Shown piece by piece: positions 55,624 to 64,000 of a stretch of DNA of 64,000 nt (position 1 is the first letter of the stretch; the number at the start of each line of letters is the position of its first letter). The stretch comes from Rhododendron vialii (taxonomy: Eukaryota; Streptophyta; Magnoliopsida; Ericales; Ericaceae): the NCBI RefSeq assembly GCF_030253575.1, contig NC_080566.1, positions 12,479,501-12,543,500 of the forward strand, in the 5' to 3' direction. The notes beneath the pieces were generated by a model, which was not told the DNA's origin, made no database searches, and was given only the letters and a program-made list of their open reading frames with translations. The position numbers and the translations under genes were made by a program.

Positions 55624-55985
55624 TGGTGGTTTATGCCAAGATGACGAAGTACCGTTAGTGAATGTTACTCAGACGATAATCATCAACCCTTACATTACAT
55701 CACAGTAATAGAAAAGGAAAACAACTAAAGTAGGATTGCGCACAACCCAATCTCAACCTCAAATATATACATGCACACACTCTCTCCGTCCCAAATTGGA
55801 TGTTAATTTTTGATATCTGTATCAATTTTAATTCTTTATATCTTTAAATATGAATATCAGAAAATATGCAATATGAATCTTGTTTGATAGTTATCGATTA
55901 GTTTTATTATACATACTTTTTAAACTCATGAAAAACATTATAAGTTGAAGACTTTTTGAACTATAAGTTAAACGAACAACATTAT

Positions 55986-55987
<2 letters not shown>
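55624..55987. other. Intergenic stretch with a one-ended Stowaway-like sequence
   Basis: 55624-55760 matches 46832-46970. 55776-55900 begins CTCTCTCCGTCCC but lacks the right end. Confidence 0.45.

Positions 55988-56074
<87 letters not shown>
55988..56074 (+). repeat. (CT)n(TA)n compound microsatellite
   Basis: About 40 bases of CT followed by about 46 bases of TA, directly abutting hairpin MITE H3. Confidence 0.92.
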
Positions 56075-56076
<2 letters not shown>

Positions 56077-56429
56077 TAATTTTCAAGTCCACTCGCCCGG
56101 ATTTTCTTATGGTCCGGATTTTCCCTTTCCCAATCGATTTGTGATGATCCGAGCCGCTCAATGTGTTCAGAACGTGATTTTAAGGATACTCTTGAGAAAT
56201 CAGCAAAAAAATGATCGGGAAGGGCTTGATCCGAGCAGCTTTTTACTGAACCGTTTAATAAAAAACTGTTCGGATCAAGCCCTTCTCGATCATTTTTTTT
56301 TTGCTGATTGCTCGCGGATACTTTTAAAATCACGTTCTGATCACTTTGAGCGGCTCGGATCATCGAATTCAATCGGAAAATATGAGGTCCGGACGGTCCG
56401 GACCGTAAGGCGTCCGGACCTGAAAAGAA

Positions 56430-56433
<4 letters not shown>
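56075..56433. mobile_element. Hairpin MITE next to TA repeats, copy H3
   Basis: The same core as H1 and H2 (GATGATCCGAGCCGCTCAA paired with its inverse near 56350), lying exactly between (TA)n at 56028-56074 and (TA)n at 56434-56480. Confidence 0.8.
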
Positions 56434-56480
<47 letters not shown>

Positions 56481-56484
<4 letters not shown>

Positions 56485-56802
56485 GACGGTTCCGGAGACA
56501 ACTAATTAGACATCTAAAAAAACACCTCATAGTTCCCGATAAAAAAAAAGATTTTGCCACTCCTTTTTTTTGTTAACATCACGCTTCTAATAAGGGCGTC
56601 CTTATATTAGTTATTTACGGATTTCTGTTGTCAGCTGTTGAATCGTGTTTTCAATGGTACTTTTCCCCGAATATGTTTCTTTAAAATTTGGATCTCATTG
56701 AAAATACGATCCAACGGCTGAGATTGATGTTCGCATTTTAGTTCTCTAAGGGCGACCTTAGAGGAAGCCCATTATGTATGTGTGTGTATACACACACACC
56801 CC
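56481..56802. other. Short gap with partial hairpin-family words
   Basis: No gene. AAGGGCGTCCTTAT near 56593 and CTAAGGGCGACCTTAG near 56748 resemble the ends of the H4 element and may mark another, decayed member. Confidence 0.4.
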
Positions 56803-57086
56803 CCTTCTTATAAGGGCGTTCGCATTTTATTTAAAATGCGGATGTAACTTTTTCTCTTTTTTTCCGATCGAATTTTGATGATCCGAGCCGCTCAATGTGT
56901 TCAGAACTTGATTTTAATAGCATTTTTATCAAAAATTGATCCGATCGAGCCTTTCCCGGCCTTTTTTTTTGTCGATTTTTTAGAAAGTACCCTTAAAATC
57001 ATGTTCTGAACACATTGAGCAGCTCGGATCATTAAAATTTGATCGGAAAAAGGGAGCGTCCTTATAAGGGCACCCTTATAAGAAGA
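56803..57086. mobile_element. Hairpin MITE, copy H4, in a TG/TA-rich site
   Basis: The ends CTTCTTATAAGGGCG and CCCTTATAAGAAGA pair around the same GATGATCCGAGCCGCTCAA core. Flanks are TG/CA/TA dinucleotide runs. Confidence 0.75.
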
Positions 57087-57860
57087 TTTGTGTGTATGTG
57101 TGTGTATCTATATAGAATGAGCTTCCTATGAGAACCTTATGTGTGTGTAAGTGTGTGATACAATGAAATTATACTCCGTGCTGTGCACAATTAAGATCAA
57201 TATAAAATTAGTCAGCTGTAGGTATATCCGCATATGAGTCATATGACAAAGTGAATTTGTCATGTAATGGAAAATGCAAATGCAAGAAGAATTCCTCTGT
57301 CAGATACTTGCACTCCCTTCGTCTTGGTGGTTCTTTATGATAGATGTGCAATTTTTGGATCAAAAAATTAAGCACTTCCGTGCTAAATTTCTTGATAGTA
57401 AATTAAATAACTAATTGAAATCTTTAATTTGTTGTTTGGTCCATACAAAACTACGTGCAATAATCTTATGGTTTCCCCACCATTTTCCATCCTCTCTTGT
57501 CATTTGAACAGGGCCTTAGGGATCCTCCACTGCCGGATCTTTGACAGGCCCTAACCCCAGCTTCTTGTTGCCCTAATGTTGTAGTATACAATGTGTCATA
57601 GAGCATGTTAATGCATTTGTTTGTGTCTAGATTTTGATAGTTTTAGTTCATTCGTATATCTCGGGATGGAATCATCGTATGAGCATTTGAGAAAATACAA
57701 ATAAGTGAAAGTAAAAAAGTTAGGCCAAAGGAAGTAAATCATGTACAAATAGAGTAATCCTTGAGAGAAACCAAAGAGAGAATTCCAACTAAAACGATCA
57801 AAAGAGAATTTTGTGATCGTTCTTTACAAGAGCACAACAAGATACGTTCTGAGGGACTTT
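57087..57860. other. Downstream flank of GT34 gene 6
   Basis: 57700-57860 matches the other GT34 3' flanks (the AGGAAGTAAATCATGTA phrase). The rest is unrecognised. Confidence 0.5.
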
Positions 57861-59207
57861 CTATTTCTCCTTGTTATAAGACGAAAAACCAAAGGGCAGC
57901 GGTTGGAGGGAGGAGGTATTGATTAGGTCCGGGCGAACGAAACCGTAGTTGCGAAGCACCTGATTGTCAGCGAAATTCAAAGCCTTTCCCATCCCACCGT
58001 AGCATTGCTCAGCTGTGTACCCCCAGTGCAACCCACTACAATGCCTACACGCCGTAAAATGCGTGATAAATGGCCGCTTTCGTCCACCACCTTCGCCGCC
58101 CTGGTTGACAACCGCCTCCCTCATCATGGCTGCATAATGCTCGCTCACCTTCTCCGCATGTCGTCTCCCCAACTCTTTCACTCCTTTCTCTATCCTCGCG
58201 TAGTTGTCCGTAATATTATCAAATGAATCGACAATGTAGCCCCAATACCCACTTAAATCGTATGTATTCTCTATGAAAACCTTAATCCCCCACTTCTCCT
58301 TCTCTGTTAACAGCAAGTAATTCAGAGCCGACTGATCATCGGAATCTGGGTGGTTTTTGTCACTAAATGCTTCCATCTGGATCTGACCCCACTTTTCGTA
58401 GTTTGGAGTTTGGGGGCCCATCTCGGCCCACGCCTCCATAAACTCCATTGACCATTGACAATTTCGGATCAAAAACACCCCGGCATTAACCCCGGCCCAA
58501 CTCTTCTTCTCATAGACAAAGTAGGACCACCCATGCACTACGAAGTTATGATCCTTATACTTCTCCAACGGCAGCTTAAAATCCATGTCAGTAATTACTG
58601 CATCGGAATCAATCCAAAAGATCCACTCAGCCTCCGGGTGGGCCAACATCATTGGCCGAAGCACGGGTATTTTGTTCCACCAGTTGACCATTTTCGGATG
58701 CATAAACGCGTTGTTGTAGAAGATATCGTAGCCGTGGATCCGACAGTAATCCACCTTGTTCTTGAACAGCCTCAAGTTCAAATGATCTCCGATCAGATTC
58801 TTACACGGCCCTGGCTGCGATCCAGTCAGCACAAAAACGCGGTCCTCAGCTCCGATGGCAAACGACGGATGATGCTTCAACCACTCTCTTCTCTTCTCGT
58901 CCCAGTTCTTGCCCGGGTTCCCTATCTCATAACTCAGCGTCGGGTCGTCGTAGAACGTTTTGTCGGCCGGGTCTTGGCCTAGGTCAAGGCCTTGATCACT
59001 CACGGTGGCGCAATCTTTCGTAGCTGCACCGTCTTTTCCGGGCGATACCGTCATCTTAGCCACGTCAAACATGCTGGGAAAACTAGTGGAAGGTGAAAAA
59101 CTCCAAAGCAGCATAAACAGAGCCACCCCTGCAACGGCTATGAAAATGGGTTTGCTCGGACCTATGAGTTTCTCCATTTTCGCAACTGTTTCAGTTACTC
59201 TGCCCAT
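57861..59207 (-). CDS. GT34 glycosyltransferase, array gene 6 (most divergent)
   Basis: Single-exon, 448 residues from the ATG at 59207. Anchor at about 20-37. The DxD is D200-S-D202 in WIDSDAVITDMDF (Ile and Ile where the others have Val and Phe). The segment after it reads HGWSYFVYEKKSWAGVNAG, and the acceptor-side region differs from all other copies (MEAFSDKNHPDSDDQSALNY, WGIKVFIENTYDLSGYWGYI). The HWGYT...EQC form is kept, as in genes 1 and 2. The insert before ITHF is Gly-rich (NQGGEGGGRKR). No frame damage. As the outermost copy it may represent an older member of the family; its W-containing loop looks nearer to the usual galactomannan galactosyltransferase form as I recall it. A CATAAATAG TATA-like word lies about 100 bp upstream (59301-59310). 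Confidence 0.93.
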   Translation of the reverse strand: MGRVTETVAKMEKLIGPSKPIFIAVAGVALFMLLWSFSPSTSFPSMFDVAKMTVSPGKDGAATKDCATVSDQGLDLGQDPADKTFYDDPTLSYEIGNPGKNWDEKRREWLKHHPSFAIGAEDRVFVLTGSQPGPCKNLIGDHLNLRLFKNKVDYCRIHGYDIFYNNAFMHPKMVNWWNKIPVLRPMMLAHPEAEWIFWIDSDAVITDMDFKLPLEKYKDHNFVVHGWSYFVYEKKSWAGVNAGVFLIRNCQWSMEFMEAWAEMGPQTPNYEKWGQIQMEAFSDKNHPDSDDQSALNYLLLTEKEKWGIKVFIENTYDLSGYWGYIVDSFDNITDNYARIEKGVKELGRRHAEKVSEHYAAMMREAVVNQGGEGGGRKRPFITHFTACRHCSGLHWGYTAEQCYGGMGKALNFADNQVLRNYGFVRPDLINTSSLQPLPFGFSSYNKEK

Positions 59208-59996
59208 TTAGAATTTCTGAATGAGTAATTCTAGGGAGTTATTAATTGATACCTTAAGAAGAATAGGAATCAGTAGGGGAAGATGAAGGCTATCAGTCGA
59301 CTATTTATGTGCTAGACAATATAATATAGGAAAATTTACAACAGTCAAACAGAAAAAAAAAAAAAAAAATTCCTCGAGGAAAGAAAAGAGGAGGAGAGGG
59401 GGAAAAAAAACAATTCCAAATGGGATAATTATGTGAATAAACAAAAGGCTTGGAGAATGGGGATGAGGATCCATCTCCATTTGATGTGAATTCTTTGAGC
59501 ATGACCGGAGAGGGAGAGAGAGAGAGAGAGTGAGTTCCGTTTGTGTAAAGTATTTGTTTAAAAGTTTGTAGTTATAGAATCTTCCTTACTTGAAACACTA
59601 ACGTTTATCTTTATCTTTAATTAGTTTACAAACCTTTTACTTTTTAAATTATTCTTTTTGAAATAAAATAATTCAAAAAAAATGACGCAAAATTAAAAGG
59701 TAAAAAAATAATTAGAACAAAGACAAAAACATAATCCGGCTTTTTTATTAGGCCAAACCGGGCCTTAATGGACAAATGCATGTATACACTTTTTTTGTTG
59801 GGGGCCTCCTAAGCTATTTTTCCATCCCAAATTTCTTTTTCTTTTTCTTTTTCTTTTTTTTTTTTAGATCATCCCAAATTTCTTTGGCATATATAGTATA
59901 GATTATGGTAGTATAAATAATGGTAAAATTGAATTTATTTATATCATGGGATGAAAATATAATTGTTCAAAATGACCGAAAGAAAACATAACTTGC
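59208..59996. other. Promoter of gene 6 and gene-poor DNA
   Basis: 59208-59340 is the gene 6 upstream flank with the CATAAATAG word. 59824-59885 is a 15 bp duplication (ATCCCAAATTTCTTT) around a 32 bp T-rich filler ending AGATC. No gene is seen. Confidence 0.5.
59824..59885. repeat. Micro-insertion between 15 bp duplications
   Basis: ATCCCAAATTTCTTT at 59824-59838 and 59871-59885 is perfect. The filler is TTCTTTTTC-type T-rich DNA ending AGATC. On the minus strand it reads as GATCT followed by an A-rich tail. Confidence 0.85.
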
Positions 59997-60141
59997 GCAA
60001 GTGAAGTGTAGTGCAGTTGATGCATCTCTTATACTTTCATGCACATGTGCAGAATTCGATTCTCGTAAGCACCCATCTCTCTCCCCAAGTCTCCTCGAAT
60101 AGAATAGATTAAAATTAACGAATGACAAAAAAAAAAATTAT
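59997..60141 (+). mobile_element. SINE-like element with poly(A) tail
   Basis: An A-box-like TAGTGCAGTTGATG lies near 60009, a B-box-like GAATTCGATTCT near 60052, and an A-run near the end. The perfect 9 bp duplication ATAACTTGC flanks it (59988-59996, 60142-60150). Confidence 0.75.
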
Positions 60142-60150
60142 ATAACTTGC

Positions 60151-61462
60151 TATAAGGGCGAGGACCAATATTTGAGTACCCCATATTTTTATTGCTAAGT
60201 CCACCTCGACTTTATCGTGGCGTTTGAATTTTTGCTCATGTTTTGATTTATTTATTTTGTAAACATCATTATAAAAAAATTTGATGAAAATATTTCAACC
60301 ATTCAATAATCATATTTACATGACTTCCCAACTTTATTTCAAGAAAAATTGAAGACCAATATAACTACAATTTTCATATTTATTAAAAGATAATTTATAC
60401 AAACTAAAAAAGAACGAGTGAATCATTAAAATAAGATCCGTAGTTATATACTGGCCGGCAAGGAGACGCGGGCTTTGCTATACCCTTTTGCCAAGGACGG
60501 AACCAGGATTTTTAACCTAGCAGTGGGGAAATATATACTAAAAAAAATAAAAAGATGCATTACAATATTAATAGTCATTGGCTCCAGAAAAAATTAAAAT
60601 AACATAATAAAAATTATAGGAAATGATACTTTTCATTTGCACATGGAGTATGAAAAAAGCCTAATTTTAATTTTGGGTATCGATAATGCCACTCCAACAA
60701 CAACAACAGTAGCAGAACTCATGTAGTCCCCCCAATTATTGGGGGTATGAGCAGGGGAGGATTTGAGATAGACCTTACTTTTGGCAATATTTTACAAAGT
60801 GACTGATATCAGAATACCATTTAAACAGTAGCCTTCCTATACGTGTTTTGCTGCAGAACCATGCCCCCAAATCAAAGCCAAATGGCATCAGAGAGGGCAT
60901 GCCTAGAGACCCAATTCAATTTATGTGCACATTACCATGCTTCCTTCATTGATAGTTCAGAGCAAAGATAATGCCACTCCCTAAATTGTAATGTCACTTC
61001 CCAGATCCTTGTATGGATTTTTCAAATTGATAACCGCACTCCCTTTTGGGAGTGGCGTTATAAATTTGGGGAGTAACATTATAATTAAATTTTCTTAATT
61101 TTTTAGCTTAAGTTATTTTAGGGTTAGAATTAATATGGAGTTTTTTTTTCTTAATTACACACCATTATTTATATTATTTCACTTTAGCTCATTGAATTTA
61201 GTTTTAGAATACTTTCTTGGGTCTCATTTCTTGAAAAAAAAATAGAAGATTTATGATTAGTATATAATAAAAAAATAAGGAAAAAAAATCTAGCAGTGGC
61301 GAGACTATATAAGTTGGGGATAAATTTTTTTTCCATATATAATAATTACGTTTTCTAAAATTTTTGTCGAGGTGGCCACCGCCACTAAACCCCCCCTGAT
61401 CCCACCCGCCACTAGACCCCTCCTGATCCCATTCTCGTGGTGGGTCTCGTTTGGAGTCCAAA
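60151..61462. other. Gene-poor AT-rich DNA
   Basis: No gene, no paired ends. AT-rich throughout; a G/C-rich CCACCGCCACTAAACCCCCC patch near 61376-61395. Confidence 0.4.
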
Positions 61463-62103
61463 CACTACAAGAAAATCGTTCTATAACAACGGTCGAAAGC
61501 GTCGCCAAAAAACCCAAAAAACCGTTGGTAGAGACCCATACCAACGGTTCGAGAACCGTTGGCCAAACCGTTACAATATATCCGTTGCTGTAGAAGTATA
61601 GCCACGGTTTTGACAAGCGTTGGTACAGATGTTTTTTTACTAACGGTTCATATAACCGTTGCTAAAGGCAATTTTCATTTTTTTTTTTTTTTACTAACGG
61701 TTCATATAACCATTGCTAAAGGCAATTTTTATTTTTTTTAAAAGCCAACCACTGTGTGACGTGGCAGCCGCATGGCGCTAATGTGGCGCCCGCGTGGCGC
61801 TGATGGGGCACCCGTGTGGCAGGCGAAATAATCTTGCTCCTCCTGAGAATCGAACCGCCAACCTCGCATGCGCGCGCATGCGCGCGAACTAACTGGGCTA
61901 GCCCATAACTTGTGTAAGATAATACACCTTTTAATATTTATACTATACTAACCGGAGTTTTTTAATCTTTTTTATAAAAATCCGGTTTATACTATACAAA
62001 CACTTACTAATATCATTTTTTTCACTAGGTTCAATAATTACCTTTTAAAATTGGTATAAATGCACAAGATTGTATGCATGTAATCATATATGATACTATA
62101 TTT

Positions 62104-62138
62104 AATTATAATTGTTTTTTTTAACAGAAATTATAATT
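62104..62138. repeat. Micro-insertion between 10 bp duplications
   Basis: AATTATAATT at 62104-62113 and 62129-62138 with the filler GTTTTTTTTAACAGA; weaker than the longer examples because the duplicated word is simple. Confidence 0.5.
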
Positions 62139-62465
62139 ATTTAGATTGATGCAAAGTAGGATAATAATTTTGAGAGGTGTTTTATTTTGTAATATTCATT
62201 TACAAAAAATGATATCTTGTGTGAGAAAAATAGTTCCATTATTCACTCATCTTCAATTAAATTGACTTGCACCATGTACATAAAAAAATAAAAAAAAACC
62301 TCTCTGTTTTCCTATTTTTTTTTCAATATTAATTTTGCCTTTTCTAAATTTTTGTTAGATTCACAAAAAAAAATTTGATTGGTAAGTCATTTCTATGAGA
62401 TGAGTCTAAAAAATAAAATAAAAATGCAATTAAAAGCATAAAAAATCAATATGGGCAAAAAAATA

Positions 62466-62741
62466 CTCCCTCCGTCCCTTTTTAAGTGTCCTGCTTCGTA
62501 ACTCCAACTTATTAAAAAGACATCATCATTATACCTTTCACATCAACTTTTTCCTCCACTTTTCCTACTTACCCATCATCATTACACTTTTACTCACTAA
62601 CTTTTCAAAATAAAATCTACTTTTAGAGACAAAATAGACAATACACCAACTTTTACGTACCCCCCTAACTTTACAAAATGGACACTTATTAAGGGACAAC
62701 TCAAAATGAAATACTGGACACAAAAAAATGGACGGAGGGAG
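62466..62741. mobile_element. Stowaway MITE nested in the CACTA element
   Basis: The ends are CTCCCTCCGTCCC and GGACGGAGGGAG with TA on both sides; internal words match the Stowaways at 19353 and 38336. Confidence 0.94.
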
Positions 62742-63799
62742 TATCAAACAACTAACATTTGTTGTCTTCAGTGTCATCTTATATGATATTTTTTTCAACT
62801 TCGGTCCACAATTTTATACTTTTTTTATTCTTATTAAGATGAATGATTAATCCCAAAATGAGATTAGTTTCAAAAATTACCACAAAATGCTAAAAAATAC
62901 GTTAAATAAACAATACCGGAAAAAATACCACAACAAAAATTTAGAAAAAATAGCCCTAACAAAAGCAACGGTCTCGATCATCATGATTGTATCACGGTCA
63001 AGGGGCTAAAGTATGTTCAAGAATGAAGTTAATCGAGTATCGCTACACACTTATCGGATAGAAAAACTCATTTTATTAATGAAATTGTGTATCGATAAAG
63101 AAATTTTCTAAATCTGATCGAGCCAAATTTCTACGAGAACGTTTTAATCAACATGAAAAAAAAAAATCAACGGTCTCGATCGTTAGTTCGGGTTTGGAAA
63201 ACCGATCGTATGAAAGAAAATTGATTTTGGCGGTGTAAAATTCTACTAATGGTTAATGAAAACCGTTGCTATAGTCCAGTTTATAGTAACGGTTATTTAA
63301 AACCGTTGCTATAATCTAGCATATAGTAACGGTTATTGAAAACCGTTGCTATAGGTCAGTTTTTACTAACGGTTAATGAAAACCGTTGCTATAGTGTTGT
63401 AATCTACTAACGGTCACATGAAAACCGTTGCTATAGTCATGTTTCTAGTAACGTTTTGTAAACCGTTACTATACACTATCTATAGCGACGGTTTTTTCAA
63501 CCGTTGCGAAAAAAATCGTTGAGATCTTGAATTTCTTGTAGTGAAAAGAGTGATTTTCTTTGTTTCGTTGAGTTTATCCAGTTAAAAATAATAATTAAAC
63601 TGATCAGCAATTAGCGGTATCATGAACTCGCGGATCCCCATACCTAAAGGCACATAGAAACATAATACACATGTGGCTATCAATGGGAGGCGAGGGGGCT
63701 GTTGTCCCCTTGGGGCAGCAGTGCGCTGCTGTGCTCGAATTCTGGGCCTACTTCGGTCTCGCTCCGATGATCGAAAGCATTCATTTCGTAGAGCTCATC

Positions 63800-64000
63800 G
63801 AGTAGAACAACTATGCAAAAAATCAGCTTAATTGGATATCGTAAGTGCCTGATCGGAACCCATATAACTCTCAGTCCATAGGTTACAGTGGATTTGATCT
63901 AGTGTTTCGAATCTATTCTTTTCAAGATAAAAAGGTTCCAATCAGGCACTTAATGACATCCAATTACGCTAATTTTTTGCATAGTTGTTCTACTCAACAA
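63800..64000. repeat. Inverted repeat cut by the window end
   Basis: TCGAGTAGAACAACTATGCA near 63800 pairs with TGCATAGTTGTTCTACTC at 63979-63996. Both arms (about 65 bp) continue to the GATCGGAACC/GGTTCCAATC words. It is probably one end of a TIR element; the G/C-rich palindromic patch at 63690-63745 may belong to it. Confidence 0.65.

Larger units (their letters stand above)
61463..63543. mobile_element. CACTA (En/Spm) non-autonomous element, 2.08 kb
   Basis: The left end is CACTACAAGAAAATCG and the right end is the complement of CACTACAAGAAATTC, with AAA on both sides (61460-61462, 63544-63546): a perfect 3 bp duplication. Dense subterminal AACCGTTGCTATAG / TAACGGTT repeats lie at 61480-61735 and 63235-63500, as expected for transposase-binding arrays. 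The centre holds a GTGGCGC-rich block (about 61755-61820) and an antisense tRNA-like segment (about 61845-61910) with GGTTCGATTCT. A Stowaway is nested at 62466. No transposase is present. Confidence 0.92.

Overview
This is nuclear DNA from a flowering plant, almost certainly a eudicot. Genes have GT-AG introns, the intergenic DNA is AT-rich and packed with plant transposon types (Stowaway, Tourist, hAT, MULE-like, CACTA, Helitron, SINE, LINE, LTR), and the genes encode plant-type BOP1, RuvB-like 2 and GT34 glycosyltransferases. I cannot name the species.

Layout. (1) 1-2 kb: the last three exons of the ribosome-biogenesis gene BOP1 (+). (2) 3.8-13.9 kb: a complete three-exon RUVBL2 gene (+), whose 5.0 and 3.6 kb introns hold a degenerate LINE, a MULE-like element and several hAT-like MITEs. 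(3) 15-59 kb: a same-strand (-) tandem array of six intact, intronless GT34 genes (type II Golgi enzymes of the galactomannan galactosyltransferase / xyloglucan xylosyltransferase family), at 15.2, 24.6, 28.0, 39.4, 48.6 and 57.9 kb. At least two further copies survive only as a 3' flank (about 18.4-18.73 kb) or as a promoter plus first codons (53.1 kb). (4) 59-64 kb: a gene-poor tail with a SINE, a 2.1 kb non-autonomous CACTA element and an inverted repeat cut by the window end.

How the array grew. The duplicated unit carries pieces of the neighbouring RUVBL2 gene. The RUVBL2 3' flank recurs at 23.3 kb beside GT34 gene 2. Part of RUVBL2 intron 2 plus exon 3 recurs as a broken pseudogene at 47.4-48.4 kb beside gene 5, with its end folded back in inverted order. 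The array therefore seems to have started next to RUVBL2 and expanded by unequal exchange, with later deletions, partial duplications and probably gene conversion. Genes 1 and 2 are one sister pair, genes 3 and 4 another; gene 5 looks mosaic; gene 6 is the most divergent.

Because the array supplies several paralogous copies of the same flanks, many transposon insertions can be compared with an 'empty' paralogous site in this window: a Helitron, a Stowaway, a truncated hAT MITE, a 251 bp MITE and a set of tiny poly(T)/poly(A)-cored insertions between 10-16 bp duplications. The last set, and a tRNA-like module shared by two CACTA elements, are the least ordinary observations. All homology statements come from reading the sequence; no alignment or database search was run.
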